NCBI RefSeq assembly: GCF_029869215.1
Contig: NZ_JARWPM010000167.1
Span: forward strand, 1-51,673
Reading direction: 5' to 3'
DNA from: Nocardia carnea
GTDB lineage: Bacteria; Actinomycetota; Actinomycetes; Mycobacteriales; Mycobacteriaceae
Length of the DNA: 51,673 nt
Part shown: piece by piece, positions 24,505-34,712 of the stretch
Layout of the letters: each line of letters begins with the position of its first letter
How positions within the stretch are numbered: the stretch's first letter is position 1
The notes under the pieces: generated by a model
The model's database searches: none
What the model saw: the letters and a program-made list of their open reading frames with translations, nothing else
Told to the model about the DNA's origin: nothing
Translations under genes and position numbers: made by a program

Positions 24505-25952
24505 CCGGCACCGGCGCGGTCGCCGCGGTCGATCTCGGCGCCACCAGCGGTCGGGTCATGCTGGCGCGGGTCGGGCCCGGGCGGATCACCATGCGTCAGG
24601 TCGCCCGGTTCGCGAACGACCCGCTGCCGCTGTGGCACGGCGAGCGGGAGGCGCTGCACTGGGATCTGCCCGGTCTGTACCGGCATATCGGCCGGGGCCT
24701 GGCCGAGGCTGCGCGGCTGGAACCCGGCTTGCTGGGTGCGGGAATCGACTCGTGGGCAATCGATTACGGACTGTTCCGGCAGGGCGCGCCGCTGGGCCTG
24801 CCCTATCACTACCGCGACACCCGTTCCGCCGCCGGGGTGGACGCCGTGCATGCCATGGTGAACCAGGAAGAACTCTACCGGCGCAACGGTTTGCAGTTCC
24901 TGCCGTTCACCACGATCTATCAGCTCGCCACCGAGCGGCTGTCGGGTGTACTGGCGTCCGCGGACGAGGCGCTGCTGATCCCGGACTTGCTCGGCTACTG
25001 GCTGACCGGTGCCCGGGTCACCGAACACACCAACGCCTCCACCACCGGACTGCTCGGGCTGGACGGCCGCTGGGACCACGAAATACGGACCCGGCTGGGA
25101 CTACCGGACCTCTTCCCGGACGTGGTCGAACCCGGCACCGTGCTGGGTCCGGTACTTCCCGGGGTTGCCGCGGCTTTCGGGCTGAACCGGGCGTTCACCA
25201 TGAGCACCGTCGCCTCCCACGACACCGCATCCGCTGTCGCCGCGGTACCGATGACACCGGACACCGCCGCCTATATTTCCTGCGGAACCTGGGGGCTGGT
25301 CGGGGTGGAACTGCCCGCGCCGCTCGTCTCGGCGGCCGGGCGGGCCGCCAATTTCACCAACGAGGCCGGGCTCGACGGGCGCACCCGCTATCTGCGCAAC
25401 GTCATGGGGTTGTGGCTGCTCAGCGAATCGGTGCGGCACTGGCAGCGCGCCGACCACACGGTGGATCTCGCCCGGCTGCTGGCCGCGGCCGCCGATGCTC
25501 CCGCCCCGGTCGCCGTCTTCGATGTGGACGACCCGGTTTTCCTCACCCCCGGTGATATGCCCGCCCGCATCGCCGACTGGTACACCACCCGGGACCTGCC
25601 GGTGCCGGACGGCCCGGTGCCGATGGTGCGCGCCATCGTGGAAAGTCTCGCCGCCGCCTTCGCCGGCGGCGTCCGGGCCGCCGGGGAACTCACCGGCCTT
25701 CCCGTGCACACGATCCACCTGGTCGGCGGCGGTGCCCGCAACCGGCTGCTGTGCCGGTTGCTGGCCGAGCACGCCGGTGTCCCGGTGCTGGCCGGGCCCG
25801 TCGAGGCGACCTCGCTGGGAAATATCCTGGTGCAGGCGCGCACCCACGGCCTGCTGCACGGCGATGTGGACGCGCTGCGCGCCGAGGTGGCCGCCGCGTT
25901 CCCGCCGCACCGGTACGAACCGACCGCCGAACCTGTCAGGAAAGCAGGCTGA
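24501..25952 (+). CDS. rhaB: Rhamnulokinase
   Basis: Phosphorylates L-rhamnulose at C1. The 483-residue FGGY-family kinase starts with the phosphate-binding [15 protein letters not shown] (residues 7-21). It shows [26 protein letters not shown] and, in the C-terminal half, [13 protein letters not shown] for adenosine binding. The ATG overlaps the upstream stop by four bases, and its stop overlaps the ATG of the lldD-like gene by one base (TGATG), so expression is tightly coupled. The order after the aldolase gene is unusual for enteric bacteria but normal for actinobacterial rhamnose operons. Confidence 0.92.
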   Translation: MTGTGAVAAVDLGATSGRVMLARVGPGRITMRQVARFANDPLPLWHGEREALHWDLPGLYRHIGRGLAEAARLEPGLLGAGIDSWAIDYGLFRQGAPLGLPYHYRDTRSAAGVDAVHAMVNQEELYRRNGLQFLPFTTIYQLATERLSGVLASADEALLIPDLLGYWLTGARVTEHTNASTTGLLGLDGRWDHEIRTRLGLPDLFPDVVEPGTVLGPVLPGVAAAFGLNRAFTMSTVASHDTASAVAAVPMTPDTAAYISCGTWGLVGVELPAPLVSAAGRAANFTNEAGLDGRTRYLRNVMGLWLLSESVRHWQRADHTVDLARLLAAAADAPAPVAVFDVDDPVFLTPGDMPARIADWYTTRDLPVPDGPVPMVRAIVESLAAAFAGGVRAAGELTGLPVHTIHLVGGGARNRLLCRLLAEHAGVPVLAGPVEATSLGNILVQARTHGLLHGDVDALRAEVAAAFPPHRYEPTAEPVRKAG

Positions 25953-27202
25953 TGAAACGACAGCTACCCAGCCCCCGCGACCTCGCGCCGCTGCTGCAGT
26001 TCAAGAAACCGCGGCTCGGCGCCGCACGGCGGCTCGAGGCCGCCTTGACCATCGAGGATTTGCGCCGGATCGCCAAAAGGCGCACCCCGCGGGCCGCCTT
26101 CGACTACACCGACGGCGCCGCGGAGGGCGAGATCTCGCTGGACCGTGCGCGGCAGGCGTTCCTCGATATCGAATTCCATCCGGCGATCCTGCGCGACGTT
26201 TCCAAGGTCACCACGGGGTGGGACGTCCTCGGTGGCCCGGTATCGCTGCCGTTCGGTATCGCCCCCACAGGTTTCACCCGGATGATGCAGACCGAAGGGG
26301 AGTACGCGGGTGCCCGGGTGGCGGGCCGCGCCGGTATTCCCTTCTCGCTGTCCACCATGGGCACCGCCTCCATCGAGGATGTCGCCGCGGCGAATCCGGA
26401 CGGCCGTAACTGGTTCCAGCTCTACATGTGGAAGGACCGCGACCGCTCCATGGCTCTGGTCGAGCGGGCCGCCGCCGCGGGTTTCGACACCCTGCTGGTG
26501 ACGGTGGATGTCCCGGTGGCCGGCGCCCGGTTGCGCGATACCCGCAACGGAATGTCCATCCCGCCCGCGCTCACCCCCGCCACCGTGCTCGACGCGCTAC
26601 CCCGGCCGCGCTGGTGGATCGACTTCCTCACCACCGAGCCGCTGGCGTTCGCCTCCCTGGACCGCTGGTCGGGCACCGTCGCGGAACTGCTGGACTCCAT
26701 GTTCGATCCGACGGTGAACTTCGAAGACCTGGCGTGGATCCGGGACCAGTGGCCGGGCAAGGTCGTGGTCAAGGGGATCCAATCCCTCGCCGACGCACGT
26801 GCCGTGGTCGATACCGGCGTCGACGGAATCGTGCTGTCGAATCACGGCGGCCGCCAACTCGACCGGGCGCCGATACCGTTCCACCTGCTACCCGAGGTGG
26901 CGGCCGAACTGGGCGACGATACCGAGATCATCCTCGACACCGGGATCATGTCCGGCGCCGATATCGTCGCCTCGATCGCGCTGGGCGCCCGGTTCACCCT
27001 CATCGGCCGCGCCTATCTCTACGGCCTGATGGCCGGCGGCGAGGCCGGTGTCGCCCGCGCCGTGGAGATCCTGACCGGGCAGATCGAACGCACCATGCGG
27101 CTGCTCGGGGTGACCTGCCTCGAGGAACTCGAACCCCGCCACGTCACCCAGCTGACCAGACTTGCCCCGCGTGCTCTGCCTGGCCAAGATCGGGGTGAGT
27201 AA
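25952..27202 (+). CDS. lldD: FMN-dependent alpha-hydroxy-acid (L-lactate) dehydrogenase
   Basis: Oxidises L-lactate to pyruvate at the membrane or respiratory chain. The 416-residue product has the family-defining SNHGGRQLD (296-304) with catalytic His298, plus [13 protein letters not shown] (48-60), [10 protein letters not shown] (101-110) and WFQLYMWKD. Its position in the rhamnose operon, one base overlapping the kinase stop, makes metabolic sense: the upstream fusion protein yields L-lactate. Other 2-hydroxy acids are possible substrates. It is followed 45 bp later by the LacI gene. Confidence 0.9.
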   Translation: MKRQLPSPRDLAPLLQFKKPRLGAARRLEAALTIEDLRRIAKRRTPRAAFDYTDGAAEGEISLDRARQAFLDIEFHPAILRDVSKVTTGWDVLGGPVSLPFGIAPTGFTRMMQTEGEYAGARVAGRAGIPFSLSTMGTASIEDVAAANPDGRNWFQLYMWKDRDRSMALVERAAAAGFDTLLVTVDVPVAGARLRDTRNGMSIPPALTPATVLDALPRPRWWIDFLTTEPLAFASLDRWSGTVAELLDSMFDPTVNFEDLAWIRDQWPGKVVVKGIQSLADARAVVDTGVDGIVLSNHGGRQLDRAPIPFHLLPEVAAELGDDTEIILDTGIMSGADIVASIALGARFTLIGRAYLYGLMAGGEAGVARAVEILTGQIERTMRLLGVTCLEELEPRHVTQLTRLAPRALPGQDRGE

Positions 27203-27247
27203 TTCGGGCGAGGTGCCGGTACCGGCACGGAGGAGGCGCGGCTACCG

Positions 27248-28249
27248 GTGGTGAGCATGCGAGAGGTCGCCGCGGCGGCCCAGGTGTCGGTCGGCACCGT
27301 CTCCAATGTGCTCAACGCCCCCGAGAAGGTGGCGCCGGCGACGGTCGAACGGGTGCACGCCGCCATCGACCGCCTCGGCTTCGTCCGCAACGACGCGGCC
27401 CGGCAACTCAAGGCCGGCCGCTCCCGCTGTGTCGGCCTCGTCGTGCTCGATATCGGTAACCCGTTCTTCTCCGATGTCGCCCGCGCGGCGCAGACCCGTG
27501 CCGCCGCGCACGATCTGGTGGTGCTGCTCGGCTCCAGCGACGATGACCCCGCCCGGGAGCGCCGCTATGTCGAGACCTTCGACGAACAACGGGTTTCCGG
27601 GCTCATGATCACCCCGGCCGGGCACGATCACGAACGCCTGCGCGCGCTCGACCGCCGCGGCGTACCGGTGGTGCTGGTGGACCGCGACGGCCACGGCACG
27701 CCGTTCTCCTCGGTGGCGGTGGACGATATCGCCGGTGGCGACCTGGCGGTACGGCATCTGTGCGCGCTCGGCCGCCGCCGCATCGCCGTCGTCGGCGGTC
27801 CCGCTTCGCTCACCCAGGTCGCCGATCGGCGCGCCGGTGCCCGCCGCGCCGCCGCCGAGTTCCCCGGGGTGACGATCACCCCGATCGATACCCCCGCACC
27901 CACCGTGCTGGCCGGCCGCGACGCGGGTGAACGGCTTGCCGACCTGCCCGGCGGTGACCGCCCGGACGCCGTGTTCTGCGTCAACGATCTGCTCGCTATC
28001 GGGATCCTGCAGGCGTTCATGTTGCGGGGGATCGCCGTACCGGACGAAGTGGCGCTGGTCGGTTACGACGATATCGATTTCGCACAATCGGCCGTCGTAC
28101 CACTCACGTCGATCCGCCAGCCCAGCGCGGAGATCGGAGCGTCGGCCATCGACCTCTTGGTCGCCGCGGCGAACAACACGGCGGGACGACCGGAACACGT
28201 CTGCTACCGACCCGACCTGATCGAACGCGCGTCCACCGTGACGCGCTGA
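27248..28249 (+). CDS. rhaR: LacI family regulator of the rhamnose operon
   Basis: A 333-residue LacI-type repressor. The headpiece is REVAAAAQVSVGTVSNVLNA with hinge AARQLKAGRSRCVGLV, and the sensor domain runs to the C-terminus (VALVGYDDIDFAQSAVVP). The start is a GTG at 27248 after a strong CGGAGGAGG; GTG 27251 and ATG 27257 are alternatives. It is the last gene of the rhamnose operon, so it should be autoregulated through the palindrome at 19436. The name follows LacI-type RhaR in other bacteria and differs from the AraC-type E. coli RhaR. Confidence 0.85.
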   Translation: MVSMREVAAAAQVSVGTVSNVLNAPEKVAPATVERVHAAIDRLGFVRNDAARQLKAGRSRCVGLVVLDIGNPFFSDVARAAQTRAAAHDLVVLLGSSDDDPARERRYVETFDEQRVSGLMITPAGHDHERLRALDRRGVPVVLVDRDGHGTPFSSVAVDDIAGGDLAVRHLCALGRRRIAVVGGPASLTQVADRRAGARRAAAEFPGVTITPIDTPAPTVLAGRDAGERLADLPGGDRPDAVFCVNDLLAIGILQAFMLRGIAVPDEVALVGYDDIDFAQSAVVPLTSIRQPSAEIGASAIDLLVAAANNTAGRPEHVCYRPDLIERASTVTR

Positions 28250-28349
28250 CCCGCTCTCGTCCGGCCCGGGCGGAGCGGCGTTGCTGTGAGTGCACCATGC
28301 GGCTGAACGCGTCGCGGCGCTGTCGCTGTGCTCGTCCGTACGCCCGTTC

Positions 28350-28409
28350 CGCCGCCGGAAACGGCTGTCACCAGGGGTTCCGGAGATCTTTTGCCGTTTT
28401 CCGGCGGCG
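28350..28409 (+). terminator. Long hairpin after the rhamnose operon
   Basis: CGCCGCCGGAAACGGC (28350-28365) pairs with GCCGTTTTCCGGCGGCG (28393-28409) with one bulged base across a 27-nt loop. It lies about 100 bp past the LacI stop. No U-run follows, so factor-independent strength is uncertain. Confidence 0.5.
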
Positions 28410-28415
28410 CGACGC

Positions 28416-28438
28416 TAGGTAGAATATGATTCTACCTA
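28416..28438. promoter_or_regulatory. Perfect 10-3-10 palindrome (AGAATnnnATTCT site 1)
   Basis: TAGGTAGAAT, atg, ATTCTACCTA: 23 bp with no mismatch. It is the most symmetrical of four sites in the window sharing the core AGAATnnnATTCT and lies about 137 bp before the permease start codon. Confidence 0.7.
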
Positions 28439-28464
28439 CAACGCAAACATGAATCTAAACGAGA

Positions 28465-28477
28465 AGAATCCAATTCT
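28465..28477. promoter_or_regulatory. AGAATnnnATTCT site 2
   Basis: AGAAT, cca, ATTCT, 39 bp centre to centre from site 1. It lies about 98 bp before the permease start and forms a tandem operator with site 1. Confidence 0.55.
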
Positions 28478-28574
28478 CATCATGTGCGTGTAGCCGCATC
28501 AGACCAACAGTGACGAGCCAGGCATCCGTGGGTGTCCGGTCGTACGGTCGCGCGCTCCGGAAAGGCGAAGGTGG

Positions 28575-29528
28575 ATGATGGTCTCCCTGGTGAGGCGATT
28601 GGGCCGAGGTCTGCTGGTGGTCCTCCTGGTCACCCTGGCGGTGGTGGTGCTCCTGAGTTTCGCTCCGGGATCGGTGGCGCAGGCCATTCTCGGCGACGCG
28701 GCCACGCCGGAAGCCGTTGCGGCGCTGGATGCCAAGCTCGGTCTCGACCAGCCGCTCTGGGCGCAATACCTCAACTGGATCGGAAATGCGGCCCAAGGTG
28801 ATCTGGGCACCTCACCGCTCACCGGGCAATCGGTGACGACGGCGATCATGGAGCGATTGCCGGTGACGTTCCAATTGGCTGCCATGGCACTTGCTATCGC
28901 GCTGGTCAGCGCGGTCTTCCTCGCCGTGTTGTCGGCGCTGCGGCCGGGCGGTCCGGTCGATCGCGGGACAGCCGCGCTCTCCTCGGTCTTCCTCTCCGTA
29001 CCCGCGTTCGTCGCCGGACCGGTGCTCATCTACTTCTTCGCCGTCGAACTGGGCTGGCTGCCGGTGACCGGATGGAACCGTCTCGAGGACGGAATCGGGC
29101 CGAATCTGCAGTCGGCGCTGCTGCCGGCCATCGCGATGGCGCTGATGGAGATCGCCGCATTCCACCGGCTGCTGCGGACGGACCTGATCACCACCCTGCG
29201 TGAGGATTTCATCGGAGCCGCCCGGGCCAAGGGTATGAACGAGTGGTACGTGATGTTCCGGCATGCGCTGCGTCCCTCGTCGTTCTCGTTGATCACCCTG
29301 GCCGGTATCAATCTCGGGCGCTTGATCGGTGGGACGGTGATCGTCGAAACCCTGTTCTCGCTGCCCGGACTCGGCCAATTGCTCGCCTCCTCGATCGTTT
29401 CCCGGGACCTCATCATGGTGCAGGGCATCGTCGCGTTCATGGCGGTCGTCTATGTCGTCGTCAACACCCTGGTGGATTCGAGCTACGAGCTGATCGACCC
29501 GCGCGTCAGAAAGGTGGCCACGGTATGA
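28575..29528 (+). CDS. ABC transporter permease (DppB/OppB-type)
   Basis: First membrane subunit (317 aa) of a peptide/nickel/opine-type importer, with about six transmembrane segments and the large periplasmic loop after helix 1 (residues about 33-85) typical of DppB. The ATPase-contacting EAA loop is EDFIGAARAKGMNEWYVMFR (212-231). The ATG at 28575 (or 28578) follows GAAGGTGG. Its stop overlaps the start of the next permease gene (ATGA). It leads a six-gene operon with permease 2, two binding proteins and two ATPases. The AGAATnnnATTCT pair in front suggests TetR-type control. Confidence 0.92.
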   Translation: MMVSLVRRLGRGLLVVLLVTLAVVVLLSFAPGSVAQAILGDAATPEAVAALDAKLGLDQPLWAQYLNWIGNAAQGDLGTSPLTGQSVTTAIMERLPVTFQLAAMALAIALVSAVFLAVLSALRPGGPVDRGTAALSSVFLSVPAFVAGPVLIYFFAVELGWLPVTGWNRLEDGIGPNLQSALLPAIAMALMEIAAFHRLLRTDLITTLREDFIGAARAKGMNEWYVMFRHALRPSSFSLITLAGINLGRLIGGTVIVETLFSLPGLGQLLASSIVSRDLIMVQGIVAFMAVVYVVVNTLVDSSYELIDPRVRKVATV

Positions 29529-30424
29529 CTCGGGCCGATGTACGACAGGATATCGACCGCAAACAGCCGGCCGATGCACCGCCGAAACCGGAAGTCCCGC
29601 GAGTGCGCAAACCTCGCTCGATACTGGTGTACCTGTCCTATGCCTGGCTGTTCGTGATGATCGGAGCGGCGATCTTCGCGGATCTGCTCCCCTTGGCCTC
29701 GTATTCGATTCCGGTCGGCCCGCCACGCCGGCCACCGCAACTCGGCTCACTCGATCTGCTGGCCGGCACCGACAACCTGGGGCGGTCGCTGTTGTCGCGG
29801 TGTGTCTACGGAGCCCAGGTGTCGTTGCTGGTCGGTACCGTCGCGACCCTCATCGGATCGGCGATCGGGGCGAGTATCGGGATGCTGGGCGGCTACTTCC
29901 AGAAGCGGACGGACGCGGGGATCCGGCTGTTCAGCGATACGATGCTGGCGTTCCCGCCGCTCATCCTGCTGATGGCGCTGACCGCGGTATTCGCTCCGGG
30001 ATTGAGCACGTTGATGGCGGGTCTGTCGCTGATCATCATCCCCTCGTTCATCAGGCTCGCCCGAGCCAACACCTTGACGTGGACGGCCCGGGAGTTCGTC
30101 CTCGCCGCCCGGAACATGGGTGCCGGGCACGGCCGGATCCTGGGCCGGGAAATACTGCCCAACGTCCTGCCGCCACTGCTGGCCTATCTCCCGGTGGTCA
30201 TGGCGGCGCTCATCGTCGCCGAAGGCTCGCTGAGTTTCCTCGGGCTCGGCATTCCGCCGCCGACACCGAGCTGGGGCGGAATGATCTCCGACGGCAAGGA
30301 CAGCCTCGCCAGTGCACCGCACTTGGTTTTCGTGCCGGCCGCGGTCATCTTCTGCACCGTCTTCGCCCTGAACCAGGCGGGCGATCACCTGCGCGGCCGC
30401 TTCGATCGCACCATGCGTGACTGA
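29525..30424 (+). CDS. ABC transporter permease (DppC/OppC-type)
   Basis: Second membrane subunit, 299 residues. It has an N-terminal cytoplasmic tail of about 30 residues, a first transmembrane helix (ILVYLSYAWLFVMIGAAIFA), the conserved GTDNLGRSLLSRCVYGAQVSL in two pieces near residues 79-99, and the EAA loop REFVLAARNMGAGHGRILGR. The start overlaps the upstream stop by four bases. A conserved GSLSFLGLGIPPPTPSWG near residue 238 confirms the DppC family. The first binding-protein gene follows after 55 bp. Confidence 0.92.
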   Translation: MTRADVRQDIDRKQPADAPPKPEVPRVRKPRSILVYLSYAWLFVMIGAAIFADLLPLASYSIPVGPPRRPPQLGSLDLLAGTDNLGRSLLSRCVYGAQVSLLVGTVATLIGSAIGASIGMLGGYFQKRTDAGIRLFSDTMLAFPPLILLMALTAVFAPGLSTLMAGLSLIIIPSFIRLARANTLTWTAREFVLAARNMGAGHGRILGREILPNVLPPLLAYLPVVMAALIVAEGSLSFLGLGIPPPTPSWGGMISDGKDSLASAPHLVFVPAAVIFCTVFALNQAGDHLRGRFDRTMRD

Positions 30425-30479
30425 CCGGCCCACCCGCTCCCGACCTACCCTTCCGTGCTAGCGCTCGAGGTACCGAACG

Positions 30480-32033
30480 ATGATTCGACGTGGTGGTCTG
30501 CTCGTCACAGCCCTGATCACTCTGTCCGCACTGCTGACCGCGTGCAGCGGTCCGAACAACGAAAAACCGGCCGGCGACACCCCGGTACCCGGTGGCACCG
30601 CGCGGATCGTCCAGATGACCGAGCCGCGCAGCCTCGATCCGGCGACGCTGGGAAACCAGTGGGTGCTCAATGCTTTGCTCGGCAACGCCTTGTTCGGGAC
30701 CCTGATGATCAACGACCCGCAGACGGGCGCAGTCGAATTCACCATGGCGGAAAGCTTCGCCAGCCATGACGGAGGCGCCACCTTCGAGTTGACATTGCGC
30801 CCGGGCCTCCGGTTCTCCGACGGGACTCCGCTGGACGCGGCGGCCGTCGAATTCAATTGGGACCGCGTCAAAGACCCGGCGAACGGAGCGGCCCACCTGC
30901 AGGAAGCGTCGATGATGGCCGCGACCACAGTCGTCGGCACCAACCGGCTCGCCATCACCATGGCCGAGCCGGTGCCGAATTTCGCGGAGGCGATAAACGG
31001 CACCCCGCTGAACTGGATCGCATCTCCCGCCGCGCTCGCGGCGGGCAGGCACCGGTTCGACAGCCATCCGGTCGGCGCCGGCCCCTTCACGCTGCGTCAC
31101 TGGGCCCGTGGCGACACCATCGAACTGGTGAGGAACCCCGGGTACTGGGATGCGCCCAAACCCTACCTCGACGCGATCACCCTGCGTAGCAACGGCGATA
31201 CCCGGCAGCGAATCAATACCTTGATCAGTGACGGTGCCGATCTGGTGATCGAGACCAACCCGGCGAGTCTCGCGGAGGCCCGGGCGGCGGGTTTCCCGAC
31301 CGATACCGTGCCGTTGCACGGCGGCCAGAACCTGACCATGAATACCCGCAGGCCGCCCTTCGACGATGTGCGTGCCCGCCGGGCGGTGGCCGCCGCGATC
31401 GACTTCGATGCGATCGACGTCGCGATCTACCAGGGCGAAAGCCAGGTACCGACAACTCTTTTCGGTGACACTTCGCCGTTCCATACCGATCAGCCGCTCC
31501 CGCGGCCGGACCGGCAGACCGCGCAACGACTCTTCGACGAGCTGGCAGCCGAAGGTAAGCCGGTATCTTTCACCTTCACCAGCGGTCCCACTGCGGAGAT
31601 CAGGGCGCTGGCGGAGAACGTGCAGGCACAGCTCAGCGCGTTCGGCAATGTGAAGGTCGAGGTGGCGGTCGCGGATATCACCGAGGTGATCGAACTGCGC
31701 CGGACCAACGACTTCGATATGACGACGAGCTCCGCGAATTTCACCGACCCGGAACCGGCGTTGTGGTCGGCATTCCACCGCACGTCCCGCCGCAACCTGT
31801 CCGGGATCGACGATGCGGAGCTGAGCCGGGCACTACGGGACGGCCGGGCCGGCACGACCGCCGGACAACGGACGGACGCGTACCGCCGGGTGCAGGAACG
31901 GCTGAACACACTCGTCCCGGTGCTCTTCCAGGTCAGGAACGAACCCAGCGTCGTCTCCCGGCGCAATGTCGGTGGCGTCGTCCAATACGGCTACGGCTCC
32001 CTGCTACCGGAGGAGCTATGGGTCGAAAACTGA
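30480..32033 (+). CDS. ABC transporter substrate-binding lipoprotein 1 (family 5)
   Basis: Solute receptor of 517 residues, SBP family 5 (DppA/OppA fold). The lipobox is LTAC with Cys22. The family signature appears as TFELTLRPGLRFSDGTPLDAAAV, and the lobe II segment is SHPVGAGPFTL. It is a clear paralogue of the next gene: long stretches match, for example LDPATLGNQWVLNALLGNALFGTL here and LDPVAMGNQWVINAFLGNALFGTL there (each in pieces). The ligand may be a peptide, glycoside or other solute. Spacing to the second receptor gene is 67 bp. Confidence 0.9.
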   Translation: MIRRGGLLVTALITLSALLTACSGPNNEKPAGDTPVPGGTARIVQMTEPRSLDPATLGNQWVLNALLGNALFGTLMINDPQTGAVEFTMAESFASHDGGATFELTLRPGLRFSDGTPLDAAAVEFNWDRVKDPANGAAHLQEASMMAATTVVGTNRLAITMAEPVPNFAEAINGTPLNWIASPAALAAGRHRFDSHPVGAGPFTLRHWARGDTIELVRNPGYWDAPKPYLDAITLRSNGDTRQRINTLISDGADLVIETNPASLAEARAAGFPTDTVPLHGGQNLTMNTRRPPFDDVRARRAVAAAIDFDAIDVAIYQGESQVPTTLFGDTSPFHTDQPLPRPDRQTAQRLFDELAAEGKPVSFTFTSGPTAEIRALAENVQAQLSAFGNVKVEVAVADITEVIELRRTNDFDMTTSSANFTDPEPALWSAFHRTSRRNLSGIDDAELSRALRDGRAGTTAGQRTDAYRRVQERLNTLVPVLFQVRNEPSVVSRRNVGGVVQYGYGSLLPEELWVEN

Positions 32034-32100
32034 CCGCCGCACAACCTCCGGACCCACAACTCCATCCCCTTCACTCCCCGATTCTCCTTCGAGAGGAACA

Positions 32101-33660
32101 ATGATGTTCCGAACATCGCTCTTTCGTTCGATCGCCGTATGCTGCACGGCCCTCGTACTGGCCGCTTGCGGCGGAACCGGGTCGGGAACCGGTCCCGGTG
32201 GGGACCCGGTGGCCGGTGGCACCGCACAGGTCATCCAGATCAGTGAGCCGCGCACCCTCGACCCGGTGGCTATGGGAAATCAGTGGGTGATCAACGCCTT
32301 CCTCGGCAACGCCCTGTTCGGGACATTGCTGGTCAACAATCCGGAAAGCGGAGAAATCGACTACGCCATGGCAACGGATTTCGCCACGCGAGACGGCGGA
32401 ACCACCTTCGAGCTGACATTGCGGCCGGGGCTGCGGTTCTCCGACGGGACCCCGCTGGACGCGGCGGCCGTGAAATTCAACTGGGACCGCTTCGGCGTCC
32501 CCGAGAACGGATCGTCCTATCTCGAGGATGCGGCGGTGATCGCATCGACCGAGGTCGTGAACCCCACCACGTTGCGGGTGCGAATGCACCACCCCGTACC
32601 GCATTTCGCCTACACCATTGTGGAAAGCTCGATGAACTGGATCGCCTCACCGCAAGCGCTGCAGGCGGGGCGGGCGGCGTTCGACAGCAACCCGGTGGGG
32701 GCCGGTCCGTTCACCCTCGTGCGGTGGGCCCGCCAGGACGTGCTCGAACTGGTGAAGAATCCGCACTACTGGGATGCGCCGAAACCGTATCTGGACCGGA
32801 TCGAACTGCGGACCTCCGCTGATTCCGTCCAGGGCTACAACACTCTGATCAGCGGTGGTTCGGACGTGATCACCAGCTCCAACTGGGGCAGTATCGAAAA
32901 GCTGGCGAATCAGAGCTTCCCCACCGCGGTATCGCCGCTGCACGGCGGCCAGCACCTGTCGATGAATATGCGGCGAGCGCCGTTCGACGATGTGCGTGCC
33001 CGCCGGGCCGTCGCGGCCGCGATCGATGTGAACGCGCTCGACCTGACCATCTACAACGGAAGCGCGGAACTGCCGACCACCCTGTTCCGCGAGAACTCTC
33101 CGTACTTCGTGCCGGACCTGCCGCTGCACACGCACGATCCGGCGACCGCGCAACGGTTGTTCGACGAACTGGCGGCCGAGGGCAAGCCCGTATCGTTCAC
33201 CTTCACCACAACCGCGCAGACGGAGAACCGGCTGCTGGCGGAAAGCGTGCAGGCTCAGCTCAGCGCGTTCGCCAATGTCCACGTCGAAGTGAAGGTCGTC
33301 GATATCATCGACCTGATCAAACTGCGCTATACGCACGATTTCGACATGATGACCGGCGGTGCGTTCTTCGACGATCCCGAGCCGCGGATGTGGACGGCTT
33401 TCCACGGGGACTCGGGCCGCAATACCGCCGGCATCGACGACGAACGCCTGAACGAGGCCCTCGATATCGGCCGGACATCGACAGATGTGGCGGAGCGCAA
33501 GGCGGCCTACCGGACGGTTCAGCAGCGGTTGATCGAACTGATGCCTGCCATCTTCTACACCCGGACCGTCGCGGGCGCGGCCACCGGCAGGAATGTCGGC
33601 GGACTCACCATGTACGGCGCCGGATCGATTCGGCCCGAGGAACTGTGGATCGCCGAGTAG
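32101..33660 (+). CDS. ABC transporter substrate-binding lipoprotein 2 (tandem paralogue)
   Basis: Second receptor, 519 residues, same family 5 fold, lipobox LAAC with Cys23. It shares most of its sequence pattern with the gene at 30480, including LTLRPGLRFSDGTPLDAAAV, and differs mainly in the loops around residues 285-305 that in this fold help form the ligand pocket. The ATG at 32101 (or 32104) follows GAGAGGAACA. It is followed after 29 bp by the first ATPase gene. The two receptors probably feed the same channel with different ligands. Confidence 0.9.
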   Translation: MMFRTSLFRSIAVCCTALVLAACGGTGSGTGPGGDPVAGGTAQVIQISEPRTLDPVAMGNQWVINAFLGNALFGTLLVNNPESGEIDYAMATDFATRDGGTTFELTLRPGLRFSDGTPLDAAAVKFNWDRFGVPENGSSYLEDAAVIASTEVVNPTTLRVRMHHPVPHFAYTIVESSMNWIASPQALQAGRAAFDSNPVGAGPFTLVRWARQDVLELVKNPHYWDAPKPYLDRIELRTSADSVQGYNTLISGGSDVITSSNWGSIEKLANQSFPTAVSPLHGGQHLSMNMRRAPFDDVRARRAVAAAIDVNALDLTIYNGSAELPTTLFRENSPYFVPDLPLHTHDPATAQRLFDELAAEGKPVSFTFTTTAQTENRLLAESVQAQLSAFANVHVEVKVVDIIDLIKLRYTHDFDMMTGGAFFDDPEPRMWTAFHGDSGRNTAGIDDERLNEALDIGRTSTDVAERKAAYRTVQQRLIELMPAIFYTRTVAGAATGRNVGGLTMYGAGSIRPEELWIAE

Positions 33661-33689
33661 CGGGCACGAACCGAGGAGAGCCGAGACCC

Positions 33690-34712
33690 ATGAGTTCGCA
33701 ACCGAATCTGCAGGTGCGAAACCTGCACACCTATATCAATACCGAACGCGGCGTCGTGCGAGCCGTGGACGATGTGTCCTTCGAGGTCGAGCCGGCTCAG
33801 GCGCTGGGCGTGGTGGGCGAATCGGGATCCGGGAAATCGGTGATGGCCCGGGCGATTATGGGCCTGCTACCGCCCCGCGCCGGCTGCTCCGGTGAAGTCG
33901 TGTTCCGGGGCCGGAACATTCTCGCGCTGTCCAAGAAGGAAAAGCTGGAGATCTGGGGAAAGCAGATCGCCATGGTCTTCCAGGATCCTGGGCGGTCGCT
34001 CAATCCCGTTGTACGCATCGAACGCCAGCTCACCGAGGGGATGCGCAAACATCTCGGAACCAGCCGTTCCGAAGCGAGAACCCGTGCCCTCGAATTGCTG
34101 CGGGAGGTCGGGGTCCCGGATCCGGAGCGCCGGCTACGCAACTATCCGCACGAGATGTCCGGGGGTATGCGGCAACGCGTGATGATCGCGATCGCGCTGG
34201 CCTGTGAACCCGATCTGCTGATCGCCGACGAACCGACCACCGCGCTGGACGTGACGATCCAGCGGCAGATCCTCGACCTGCTGCGCCGTGTACAGCGGGA
34301 CCGGGGGATGTCGCTGATGCTGATCAGTCACGACCTCGCGGTGGTCGCCGGTCGCACCGACCGGGTGTCGGTCATGTACGCCGGGCGGCTGGCCGAATGC
34401 GGGGGAACCCGGCAGGTCTTCACCGCTCCCCGGCATCGCTACACCCGGGCCCTGATGGAGGCCACGCCGTCCATCGAACGGCAGCGGTACGCGCCACTGC
34501 GGCTGATCCAAGGCGGCTTACCGGATCCGGCGGCACCGCCGTCCGGTTGCCGGTTCGCGCCCCGGTGCGGTCACGTCACCGAGGGGTGCCGCGAAGCGCC
34601 CGGCCCCGCGTTGACCGAGATCGCCCCGGACCATGCGGTGGCCTGCGCGAATCCGGCTCTTCAACCGATAACAGTCCATTCCGATTCCGGTGGTGAGATC
34701 CATGGCGGGTAG
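33690..34712 (+). CDS. ABC transporter ATP-binding protein (DppD/OppD-type)
   Basis: A 340-residue ATPase with Walker A GESGSGKS (43-50), signature MSGGMRQRV, Walker [15 protein letters not shown] and the oligopeptide-transporter C-terminal domain. That domain includes a Cys-containing segment of the form [14 protein letters not shown] (near residue 290), which in relatives binds an iron-sulfur cluster. The ATG at 33690 follows GAGGAGAGCC. The 3' end overlaps the next gene by 11 bp. Confidence 0.93.
   Translation: MSSQPNLQVRNLHTYINTERGVVRAVDDVSFEVEPAQALGVVGESGSGKSVMARAIMGLLPPRAGCSGEVVFRGRNILALSKKEKLEIWGKQIAMVFQDPGRSLNPVVRIERQLTEGMRKHLGTSRSEARTRALELLREVGVPDPERRLRNYPHEMSGGMRQRVMIAIALACEPDLLIADEPTTALDVTIQRQILDLLRRVQRDRGMSLMLISHDLAVVAGRTDRVSVMYAGRLAECGGTRQVFTAPRHRYTRALMEATPSIERQRYAPLRLIQGGLPDPAAPPSGCRFAPRCGHVTEGCREAPGPALTEIAPDHAVACANPALQPITVHSDSGGEIHGG

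Larger units (their letters stand above)
28250..28574. other. 325-bp intergenic region: rhamnose terminator and transporter control region
   Basis: No gene is supported. The first half holds the rhamnose-operon hairpin (28350-28409). The second half is AT-rich and carries two copies of AGAATnnnATTCT, at 28416-28438 and 28465-28477, before the ABC permease gene. Confidence 0.6.
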
